A stretch of DNA of 29,774 bases, taken from positions 1-29,774 of IMG/VR virus record IMGVR_UViG_3300018405_000050; one strand, 5' to 3'. This DNA comes from a virus. This document shows, piece by piece, positions 22,496-29,774 of this stretch (position 1 is its first letter; every line of letters begins with the position of its first letter). The notes under the pieces are model-generated. The model did no database searches. It saw only the letters and a list, made by a program, of their open reading frames with translations, and had not been told where the DNA came from. A program made the translations under genes and the position numbers.

Positions 22496-25156
22496 ATGGT
22501 CATGCGACAAACCCCCGGCCTCGGCCTCAACGCTTTCTGGGACTTGGGGGCGGATGGCTGGAACACCGGCATGGACACGAACCTGCGGCTGCTCTCGGCG
22601 GTCGTGGGTGCCCGGGTGCAGTCCCGGGTAACGGCCCTCCCGGCGTCCCCGGCAGTCGGCTCCATCTACATCGTGCCTGCATCGGACGCGACGAACGGGA
22701 ACAAGCTGGCGGTCTGGGACGGCCCGGACGGTGCGCGGCAGTGGGTCTACCTGACCCCGCAGGTCGGGTGGCACTTCTTCGTCGTGGACGAGGGCGTGAA
22801 CGTCCAGTGGACCGGCGCGTCGTGGGTTGAGTTCGCTGGCGGCGGCGGTGGTGGGGGCGCCTCGATCTACGGGTCGCAAATCCTGATCCAGCTCGCCCAG
22901 AGCGCCGGGCAGACCATTGACTCGACGACCGCGACTCTGGCCTTCGGGGACGTGATCTCCGACGATAACGAGTATTTCAACGCGGCCGACAACACGATCC
23001 GCATCCCGGCGGCGCAGGAGGGCCGCACGGCCATCTTCGTCGCCAACACGCGGCACACGACTGACGGCACGGGCGCGGTGGACACCACGCTCGAACGCTC
23101 CATCGACGGGGGCTCTACGTGGGAGCCCATCGCCAGCTCTTCGGACGACGAGGACTACTTCGGCATCACGACCATGACCGCGCTCGTCACCTTCCTCGGC
23201 GGGGACTGGTATCGGCTGCGCCACACGACCAGCAGCTCGAAGACGACGAGTGGCGACCAGCAGACCTCGCTTGCGGTAACGACCGTCGGCGCGGGGCAGA
23301 TCGGCCGGATCGTCCGCACGACCTCCAACCGGGTCGTGACCAACAGCCGCTTCGAGTCTGGCGACTTCACCGACTGGACCACCAACACGGCATCCGGGAC
23401 GCTGAAGGTCTACACGCCGCCGGATCGGGAGGCGGACCACGTGCTCCACCCGGACGGCTACGCCTACATGGGCCTGTCGGGGGATTCCGGCGGCCCTTGG
23501 TGGATTGAGCATGTCGTCGATCTCCCGAACGACCCCAGCAGCATCACGGTCTATTGGGACCAGCACACGCGCTTTGTCGAAGACATGATCCGGCTGGAAG
23601 TCTTCTACCTCGACGCCAGCGATACGGTGATCGGCACCTATGTCGGGGGCAACCGTCTCAACTCGGCCATCCAACTCTGGGAGACCTTCGCGGACACGGC
23701 GGCCAACGTGCCGAACGGAACGACCAAGGCCCGGATTCGCCTGAATACGGTCGTGACCGGCGGCTCCCAGCAGATCAACCTCACGAATATGCGGGTCGTC
23801 ACCACGACCCTCGGCGTGTCCGGGATGCTGCCGGGCTCGGTCTACGCCTACCTCCCCGACCTCGCGGGCAACGCGAACAAGGTGCTCCGCGTGACGGAGA
23901 CCGGGGACGACGTGGAGTGGGGCGGCAGCCCGATCCGGTTCCGTGCCGGGTCGCTCGACGAGCCGGAGGTCATGGACCTTCAGTTCCTCGGCACGGCCTT
24001 CAACGCGGTCAAGACCGGCGACACGATCCAGCTCTCGTTCACGGGCGGCCTCGCGCTGCACGGGGCGGCCGGAGAGGTCAGCGGCGGCGTGACCAAGCTC
24101 ACGATCACCGGGGACGGTGCGTCGATCACGTCTCCCGTTCCGGGGGAGATCGAGATCGCCATCCCGGGCGGCGGCGCAGCGACTCCGGCGGCCACGGCAA
24201 TCGAAGAGATCGACGGCATCGACGCGGTTCGCTCCGGCATGTCGATGGACCAGAACGGGCAGCCGCTCGTCTGGGACCACGCCGCGAACGCCTTTGTCCC
24301 GCTCCCGGCAGGCTTCAGCCCGATTGCCTATGGCGGCGGCGCGGACCTTCTCTGGTCGGGCGATCTCGCCGGGGTGCGCAACGTGATCCTGACCGACGAG
24401 GACCACGGGCTCTACCAGTATGACGAGCTGCACTTCGTCCTGCGCAACGCCAACGACCACGCCGATGTCGCGATCTCTACGGACGGCGGCAGCACGTGGT
24501 CCACGGTCTTCTATGCGTGGGCTGGCGTGGGTGGCACGGGCGAAGGGACGGCCAGCTCCGATGCTTTCCGGCTTGGCGGCTACAACTCGGACGTGGACCT
24601 TCAGATCGCCGTCGGCGTCTTGCGGTTCATGAGCGAGGCCGGGATGCCGACCACGTGGGACATGTTCGGGTCGGTCCCTTCGGCCAGCGGGGATATTCAC
24701 TATCGGGGCTTCTCGGCTGCGGCAGCGGCCCACAACACGGTCATCTTCCAGCGGGACAGCGCAGGCAACTTCACGGGCGGCCAGCTCTTCATCATGGGCG
24801 TCAAGAAGACCCGGCAGCCGGTGGACATCTCGGGCCGTGTGGAGAACGGCGGCGTGCTGGCGGCGGATCAGGAAGTCCTCTTCCACGAGACGCTGGGGCT
24901 GAAGTTCGATCAGGGCTCCCCGGTCGGCCGCATCCGCGTCAACCCGGCCACGGCCGCACCCACGACCTTCGCGTTCCGGTCCTTCGACGGGACGGAGCTG
25001 TTCACCGCCACCATCGCAGCCGGGGAGACCTCCGTGGAGATCAGCCTGCCGTCGCCCGTGGTCGTGACCGACGCGCTCCGGGTCGTGGCTCCGTCGAGCC
25101 CTGACGCCAACGTGACGGACGTTTACGTGGCCCTGCGCGGGGAGGCCGCCCGATGA
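22496..25156 (+). CDS. Tail fibre with DUF2793-like N-terminal domain
   Basis: Large probable receptor-binding fibre (886 aa). Residues 1-115 follow the DUF2793 layout: LGLNAFWDLGADGWN, the LPASPAVGSIYIVPA turn, and GWHFFVVDEGVNVQWTGASW. A run of glycines (near residue 120) links it to a repeat-rich beta stretch. Residues of about 280-430 look like a jelly-roll sugar-binding module: VTNSRFESGDFTDWTTN with later GYAYMGLSGDSGGPWW, an arrangement typical of CBM4/9-like domains. The rest is beta-rich with several S/T/G-rich blocks. The ATG follows GGAGA (22485-22489) by six bases. It directly follows the tip protein and shares the ATGA junction with the subtilase gene. Fibre function is inferred; the specific sugar is unknown. 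Confidence 0.8.
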   Translation: MVMRQTPGLGLNAFWDLGADGWNTGMDTNLRLLSAVVGARVQSRVTALPASPAVGSIYIVPASDATNGNKLAVWDGPDGARQWVYLTPQVGWHFFVVDEGVNVQWTGASWVEFAGGGGGGGASIYGSQILIQLAQSAGQTIDSTTATLAFGDVISDDNEYFNAADNTIRIPAAQEGRTAIFVANTRHTTDGTGAVDTTLERSIDGGSTWEPIASSSDDEDYFGITTMTALVTFLGGDWYRLRHTTSSSKTTSGDQQTSLAVTTVGAGQIGRIVRTTSNRVVTNSRFESGDFTDWTTNTASGTLKVYTPPDREADHVLHPDGYAYMGLSGDSGGPWWIEHVVDLPNDPSSITVYWDQHTRFVEDMIRLEVFYLDASDTVIGTYVGGNRLNSAIQLWETFADTAANVPNGTTKARIRLNTVVTGGSQQINLTNMRVVTTTLGVSGMLPGSVYAYLPDLAGNANKVLRVTETGDDVEWGGSPIRFRAGSLDEPEVMDLQFLGTAFNAVKTGDTIQLSFTGGLALHGAAGEVSGGVTKLTITGDGASITSPVPGEIEIAIPGGGAATPAATAIEEIDGIDAVRSGMSMDQNGQPLVWDHAANAFVPLPAGFSPIAYGGGADLLWSGDLAGVRNVILTDEDHGLYQYDELHFVLRNANDHADVAISTDGGSTWSTVFYAWAGVGGTGEGTASSDAFRLGGYNSDVDLQIAVGVLRFMSEAGMPTTWDMFGSVPSASGDIHYRGFSAAAAAHNTVIFQRDSAGNFTGGQLFIMGVKKTRQPVDISGRVENGGVLAADQEVLFHETLGLKFDQGSPVGRIRVNPATAAPTTFAFRSFDGTELFTATIAAGETSVEISLPSPVVVTDALRVVAPSSPDANVTDVYVALRGEAAR

Positions 25157-27669
25157 CCAGCCAGATCATTGTCACCGTCATCGACCCGAAGTTCCGAGGC
25201 CCTGTCATGGAAGCCTTGGAGCCCTTCGGGGACATGGTGCCCTCGGAGAGCCTGCCGCGCGTCTTTACGGCCCATGTGGCGGAAGAGGTCGAGGCCGACT
25301 TCATGCTCTCCGTGGCGAACGACCACCGCATCTCTGGCGCGGCGGATGGCGCAGGCGTCGTGGCCCCTATGGGCTACGGCGAGTCCTTCATCTACGAGCC
25401 GCGCATGTGGAACGAGAAGCACGGCGCGCTGCGGCTGAAGGCGACGCAAGACCCGAAGAGCGGGAACTTCAATCCGTGGTGGCTTCAGCCCGACTTCTTC
25501 AAGTGGCGGTTTGACAGCGACCGGCTTGGCGACGGCGTGATTATTGCCATCGTGGACGGCGGGATTCGCTGGGGGCACCCGGAGTTCCGCAAGAACCCCG
25601 GCCGGGTCACGCGCATCCACAACTTCTCGTCCATTGACTTCGGGGCGTCCAACCACGGCACGACCTGCGCGGCTCTGGCGGCGGGTGATAACCTCGGGAT
25701 CGCACCGGAGGCCGAGCTTTGGGACGTGAAGGTTTTTAGCTCTGCCGGAGGCTCCACCACCAACGAGGCGATCACGGCCGGTCTGGAAACGCTCGCGGCT
25801 CGGGCGGTCGATCCGGCCTACAACCCGGACGGCAAGTTCGTCGTCGCTAACCTCTCCTTCGGCTCGACGGGCACGAACTACGCCAACCCCTACGGCTCGA
25901 TCATCCAAGACCTCATGGACATCGGCGTGCTGGTGTTCATTGCGGCCGGGAACGATAGCCAGAACCTCGACACGACGTTCGACGCTTGGCCCGCTGAAGC
26001 CTCGGACTATGCGGTCGGCGCGATCCACTACGACGGCCGCCGTGCCGCGTTCTCGAACTACGGCAGCCGGGTCCGATTCTACGGATTCGGCCACCGCGTC
26101 GTGACCGTCACCGACGGGGCGAAGTATGGGGAGGGCTCCGGCACGAGCTATGCCACACCCTACCTTTGCGGCTGCCTCGCCACGTGGCTCCCCGGGCGGT
26201 GGGTGCCGCAGGACTTCGAGCAGGTCCGCACGCTCCTGTCCGACTACATGGCCTTCTGCTCCGAGGGCATCTACGGCGAGTCCGTCCGGTCGGTTTTCGG
26301 GGACGACAAGATCGAGGGGGTCGTGATCGCGCGGGCCTCCTATTTCCCCATCGTCCCGGGTGACGTTATCGTGCCGCAGCTCAACGCCGTCGCACGCTTC
26401 GGCACGGCCGAGTATGGCGTCCTCGGGTGGAAGAGCCGGGCGACCCCGATCATCGGCGGGTCGAGCCACGGCGTCACGGGGCAGAGCGCCAAAGGGGCCG
26501 TGTTCTTCCGTGAGCCCTTCGGCTTCCCGAACGGCGGGCCGTGGATGGACCCCGCTTATATCCCGACCGGGTGGGGGATCGACAATGACCAGATCAAGAA
26601 TCGCTCCGGCGCTGCGGGGACCGGCATGTTCGCCGTGAGCAGCCAGAACCTCGCGCTCGGGGAGTATTGGGAGATCGAGCCCCGGGGTGCGGTGGCGGGC
26701 ATGTCCGTGGGCATCACGAAGGTCTCGAACCTCGGCAACTACAACGAGGCCACGACCGGAATGGGCGCGGCTGGCGTCGAGTGGTTCTCTGACGGCTCGC
26801 TCACGGCCGACGGCGTGGCCCAGACGGCCACGATCAGCTATGTCGAGGGCGACCGCCTCATGCTGGCCTATGACAACGCGACCGGCGAGTTCTGGTGCGG
26901 CAAGAACGGCGTCTGGGCCGCAGAGCCGGGCGTAGACGCGGCCCTCGCAACGACGGCAACCGGAGCGTCCCGGGCGGCCGTGAGCGTCCCTGACGGGTCG
27001 CAGGCGCAGCTCTACGGAGAAAGCACGCACGTCCTCTATACGGTCGCGGGGTTCACCCCGTTCGATCTCGGCGCGGAGATCGAGTGGAAGATCGACCCGG
27101 CGCTCATCTCGACGGGCCACACCCTTTCGGAAAACGACACGCGGCTCACCAACACCAGCGGCGGCTCGGACTACCGGCCCGTGGCCCCCTCGGATCGAGT
27201 CATCTCGGCAGCGCAGGCAGGCATGGTCTATTGGGAGATGGCGCTTCTCGCAGGCCCCAGCTCTTACACGGGCTACCTCGGGATTGTCGGCACGGCCTTC
27301 CTCGCGGCTAACCCGCCGCCCAACAACGTGACCAACCCGGTCTACGCGGGAATGTATAACTGGCGCGGCAACGGGACGATCTGGGGGCCGACCGGGAGCC
27401 AAGCGATCTCTGGCGTCCCGACCTACGGTATCGGGGACCGCCTCATGTTCTGCTACGAGCCGACGACCGGGAAGTTCTGGTTCGGCAAGAACGGGACGTG
27501 GGACCGCAACCCGGAGACGGAAGCCCCTCGGGTGACGCAGCCTATCGAGGACATGCGGCCCTTTATCCAGACGCGCGACACGGGCGTTTCCGCGAAGCTC
27601 ATTTCCCTGTCCTCGGACTTCCTCTATTCTATCCCCAGCGGGGCCGTCGCGCTCGGCACTCTCGCCTGA
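25153..27669 (+). CDS. Subtilisin-like serine protease (S8) with C-terminal SPRY-like repeats
   Basis: A complete subtilase in the tail fibre block. Catalytic triad: Asp135 in IVDGGI, His168 in NHGTTCAALAAG and Ser332 in GTSYATP, with oxyanion Asn267 in FIAAGND. Residues 1-68 (IIVTVIDPKFRGPVMEALEP, then RVFTAHVAEEVEADFM) have the beta-alpha-beta pattern of an I9-type propeptide, suggesting autoproteolytic maturation. Two repeats follow at about 474-630 and 643-838, each with the SPRY/ConA-like signature: GDRLMLAYDNATGEFWCGKNG at 566-586 and GDRLMFCYEPTTGKFWFGKNG at 761-781. SPRY domains are protein-binding modules. There is no signal peptide, so virion assembly rather than secretion is expected. 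GGAGG at 25141-25145 and an ATGA overlap support the start. Virion incorporation and substrate are inference. Confidence 0.9.
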   Translation: MTSQIIVTVIDPKFRGPVMEALEPFGDMVPSESLPRVFTAHVAEEVEADFMLSVANDHRISGAADGAGVVAPMGYGESFIYEPRMWNEKHGALRLKATQDPKSGNFNPWWLQPDFFKWRFDSDRLGDGVIIAIVDGGIRWGHPEFRKNPGRVTRIHNFSSIDFGASNHGTTCAALAAGDNLGIAPEAELWDVKVFSSAGGSTTNEAITAGLETLAARAVDPAYNPDGKFVVANLSFGSTGTNYANPYGSIIQDLMDIGVLVFIAAGNDSQNLDTTFDAWPAEASDYAVGAIHYDGRRAAFSNYGSRVRFYGFGHRVVTVTDGAKYGEGSGTSYATPYLCGCLATWLPGRWVPQDFEQVRTLLSDYMAFCSEGIYGESVRSVFGDDKIEGVVIARASYFPIVPGDVIVPQLNAVARFGTAEYGVLGWKSRATPIIGGSSHGVTGQSAKGAVFFREPFGFPNGGPWMDPAYIPTGWGIDNDQIKNRSGAAGTGMFAVSSQNLALGEYWEIEPRGAVAGMSVGITKVSNLGNYNEATTGMGAAGVEWFSDGSLTADGVAQTATISYVEGDRLMLAYDNATGEFWCGKNGVWAAEPGVDAALATTATGASRAAVSVPDGSQAQLYGESTHVLYTVAGFTPFDLGAEIEWKIDPALISTGHTLSENDTRLTNTSGGSDYRPVAPSDRVISAAQAGMVYWEMALLAGPSSYTGYLGIVGTAFLAANPPPNNVTNPVYAGMYNWRGNGTIWGPTGSQAISGVPTYGIGDRLMFCYEPTTGKFWFGKNGTWDRNPETEAPRVTQPIEDMRPFIQTRDTGVSAKLISLSSDFLYSIPSGAVALGTLA

Positions 27670-27682
27670 CGAAAGGACCACC

Positions 27683-28633
27683 ATGACCGACTACCTTATC
27701 ACCAACGACCCGTTCGACCTCGGGGGGCTCTACGACAACACGGCGGGCCTCTTCGACCCGGACTTCGCGGACCACGCCATCGCTCTGTCCGAGGACATCA
27801 TGCACGGGGTCGCGCTTCCCGAGACGGATTCCATCTGGATCGCCTTCGATGTCTACTTCCCGGCCATGACCACGGCCGAAGACGGCTACTGCTGGCAGGT
27901 GTTCTCGCAGGACAACGTGGTCATCGGCAATGTGACCTTGACCGACGGTGTGTTCCGGTGGCGCTCGACCTCGGCCGCCGACGAGTTCATCACGTTTGGC
28001 GTCCCGCAGGGGCAAGTCGTGCGGATCGACATTCACATCGAGACGAACATCGGAGCCAACCCGAACCAACACCGGGAGACCGTCTACGTGAACGGGTCGC
28101 TCTCCATCAAGACCCAGATCAACGCCAATGGCGGTGGCGCTCCGGCCCTCTTCCGGTTCGGGGGGCTGGACTACATCAACGGGGCGAACTGCTGGGTCTC
28201 GAACATTCGGATCAGCGACGAGAACACCGTCGGCACGAAGTTCAAGGTGCTGCCGCCGACCGCGCAGGGGAACTACGACGAGTTCACTGGCGGCGCGGAA
28301 GAGCTGGGCGACTACCTCTCGACGACCGTGGCCTACGCCACCGCAGGCGGCCAGAGGACGAGCGGAACGCTCACCCCGGGTGCCCAACCCCCCGGGTCGC
28401 TCACGAAAGTCTTCTTGTCCTCTACGACGCGCTCCACGGGGCCGGGGGCAGACCCCAGCCAGATCGGGCTCTTTGCGCGAATCGGCGGCGTGGACTACGA
28501 CGGGGCGCTCTACACGCCCGGCGCGGCGATCCTGCCCATCGTGGAGGAATACGACGTGAACCCGGCGACCGGGGAAGACTGGACGTGGGCGGACCTCGCC
28601 ACGCTCGAAGTTGGCCTCCGGGCCGTAACCTGA
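27683..28633 (+). CDS. Fibre-associated or tail protein with lectin-like N-terminus
   Basis: A 316 aa protein, unrecognised by exact family. Residues 1-190 look like a beta-sandwich, lectin- or laminin-G-like (SIWIAFDVYFPAM, RETVYVNGSLSIKTQ, NCWVSNIRISDE). Residues of about 190-316 follow a widespread phage structural pattern: FKVLPPTAQGNYDEFT, a serine/threonine-rich beta segment, and the ending VNPATGEDWTWADLATLEVGLRAV. That closing module is usual in accessory fibre or surface proteins. AAAGGA (27672-27677) is the ribosome site. It lies between the subtilase and the endolysin genes, closing the fibre block. A capsid or tail surface decoration is the other possibility. Confidence 0.7.
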   Translation: MTDYLITNDPFDLGGLYDNTAGLFDPDFADHAIALSEDIMHGVALPETDSIWIAFDVYFPAMTTAEDGYCWQVFSQDNVVIGNVTLTDGVFRWRSTSAADEFITFGVPQGQVVRIDIHIETNIGANPNQHRETVYVNGSLSIKTQINANGGGAPALFRFGGLDYINGANCWVSNIRISDENTVGTKFKVLPPTAQGNYDEFTGGAEELGDYLSTTVAYATAGGQRTSGTLTPGAQPPGSLTKVFLSSTTRSTGPGADPSQIGLFARIGGVDYDGALYTPGAAILPIVEEYDVNPATGEDWTWADLATLEVGLRAVT

Positions 28634-28644
28634 CGGAGAAGACC

Positions 28645-29774
28645 ATGACCAAGTTCACGACCTTCCAAGGGGCCGCTCGACGGCTCGATGACATCGACCT
28701 CCCGATGCTGGGCTACCGGATCGGGGTAGGCGAGGACGAGGTTCACGCCCTCATGGACGTGGAGGCCCGCAGCTCGGGATACGACCGGCACGGCCGCCCG
28801 GCCATGCTGTTCGAGCCGCACGTCTTCTACCGCAACCTGACCGGCGAGAAGCGCGACGCGGCCGTGGCTGCCGGGCTGGCCTACCGGGAGTGGAAGCGGG
28901 ACTATCCCTCGGACTCCTACCCGCGTCTGAAGCAGGCGATGGAGATCGACGAGACTGCGGCGCTGAAGTCCGCCTCGTGGGGCCTCGGCCAAATCCTCGG
29001 GGAGAACCACCTGTCCGCCGGATACGCCACGCCGCAGGAGATGGTCTCCGCGTTCATGGAGGACGAGGAAGAGCATCTGGAAGCCATGATCCGGTTCATC
29101 ACGAACGCCGGGATCGCGGACGACCTGCGGGCGCATCGTTGGACGACCGTGGCGCGGGCCTACAACGGCCCCGGCTACGCCGCGCACGGCTACCACACCC
29201 GGCTCGAAGCGGCCTACCGGAAGTGGGCCAAGATCAAGGATACCGAGTGGTCGCCCGCCCGGGAGCCGCAGGTGCCGGTCAACGGCGAAGAGCTGAAGTC
29301 GGTGCAGCGCCGCCTCCGCGCGCTGGGCTACACGGAAGTCGGCCAGCCTGACGGCAAGTGGGGCACGCGGACTCGCGCGGCCGTGCTGGCCTTCCGGGCC
29401 GACCGGGGGCTGCCGATCTACGTGGGCATCGACGACGAGATGATGGCCGAGCTGCTGCGGTCCTCGCCCCGGGAAGTCGCGGCCGAACGCCGCACGGCCA
29501 CGACCGAAGACCTCCGGCAAGGCGGCTCCAAGACCATCGCGGCCACGGACAAGGCCAACGGCGCGGCGGCCGTCGTGGGCGGCACTGGCGCGGTCGGTGT
29601 GGGCCTTCAGGCGCTCGATGCGCTCGGCGGGCAGCTCGACACGGCGCAGGGCCTTCTCGACAAGATCGAGCCGCTGAAGGAAGCCCTCGTCGCGGCCGGG
29701 CCGTGGATCATGGGCGGCGTCGCGGCCTACCTGATCTACCAGATGGTCGTGGTCCAGCGCGCCCGGGTGGACGA
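28645..29774 (+). CDS. Endolysin, N-acetylmuramidase (DUF3380) with PG-binding domain and C-terminal membrane segment (partial)
   Basis: Cell-wall hydrolase for lysis, running off the window end without a stop (376 codons visible). Residues 1-205 match DUF3380 muramidases: the likely catalytic Glu40 in DVEARSSGYD, then RPAMLFEPHVFYR, and ASWGLGQILGENH. Residues 213-272 are a PG_binding_1 domain (LKSVQRRLRALGYTEVGQ, DGKWGTRTRAAVLAFRADRGL). Two hydrophobic stretches follow: a weaker one at about 305-325 and a clear membrane helix at 353-371 (PWIMGGVAAYLIYQMVVVQ). A C-terminal anchor is seen in some alphaproteobacterial phage muramidases. GGAG at 28635-28638 sits six bases before ATG. No separate holin gene is visible; it may lie downstream. 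Confidence 0.88.
   Translation, partial: MTKFTTFQGAARRLDDIDLPMLGYRIGVGEDEVHALMDVEARSSGYDRHGRPAMLFEPHVFYRNLTGEKRDAAVAAGLAYREWKRDYPSDSYPRLKQAMEIDETAALKSASWGLGQILGENHLSAGYATPQEMVSAFMEDEEEHLEAMIRFITNAGIADDLRAHRWTTVARAYNGPGYAAHGYHTRLEAAYRKWAKIKDTEWSPAREPQVPVNGEELKSVQRRLRALGYTEVGQPDGKWGTRTRAAVLAFRADRGLPIYVGIDDEMMAELLRSSPREVAAERRTATTEDLRQGGSKTIAATDKANGAAAVVGGTGAVGVGLQALDALGGQLDTAQGLLDKIEPLKEALVAAGPWIMGGVAAYLIYQMVVVQRARVD

Noticed and set aside
1-29774. Gene transfer agent rather than phage
   Set aside because: The hub and DUF2163-like proteins resemble gene transfer agent tails, but the head module is lambda-type (GpA terminase, gpW, gpB-type portal, gpD, gpE) instead of the HK97-type head module of known gene transfer agents, and fibres and endolysin fit a phage.
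1-29774. CRISPR arrays, tRNA genes, insertion sequences, attachment sites
   Set aside because: No spaced repeats, cloverleaf-like sequences, transposase frames or long flanking repeats were seen in reading the window.

Overview
This window is one continuous, rightward-transcribed late module of a tailed (siphovirus-type) phage or prophage. It covers DNA packaging, head, head-tail connection, tail, tail tip and fibres, and the start of lysis. The DNA is GC-rich by eye, with a strong G/C third-codon preference. That codon bias, the DUF2793-like fibre domain, the BR0599-like hub protein and the DUF3380-type endolysin suggest an alphaproteobacterial host, perhaps Rhodobacterales. The host assignment is inference. 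No host gene, integrase, repressor, replication gene, tRNA or attachment site is visible, so the sequence cannot decide between a free phage and a prophage.

Head region (1-8567): the order is the classical lambda order. It runs small terminase, GpA-type large terminase, gpW-like connector, lambda-type portal, S49 protease with a nested scaffold, gpD-like decoration protein, gpE-like major capsid protein, a short FI-position protein and a head-tail joining protein. Tail shaft (8569-16376): gpZ-like and gpU-position tail-completion proteins, the tail tube protein, a tail assembly chaperone with a -1 programmed frameshift (G/GT type) at an A AAA AAG heptamer, and a very long (1687 aa) tape measure carrying a lytic-transglycosylase-like domain.

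Tail tip and fibres (16378-28633): a distal-tail-like protein fused to a von Willebrand A (vWA) domain, a gpL/BR0599-type hub protein with the four-cysteine spacing of an iron-sulphur cluster, two small proteins, and a gpJ-like tip protein with a second, paralogous vWA domain inserted. These are followed by a DUF2793-like fibre, a complete subtilisin-like (S8) serine protease with two SPRY-like repeats, and a third fibre-type protein. The window ends inside a DUF3380 muramidase endolysin with a peptidoglycan-binding domain and a C-terminal membrane segment.

Genes are packed with ATGA overlaps or TGACATG junctions. There is no gene-free stretch over 300 bases. The longest gaps (about 60-80 bases) flank the decoration, capsid and tail tube genes, and two of them carry UUCG-loop hairpins. 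The most unusual content is the metal-site (MIDAS) vWA pair in the tail tip and the subtilase-SPRY protein in the fibre locus.
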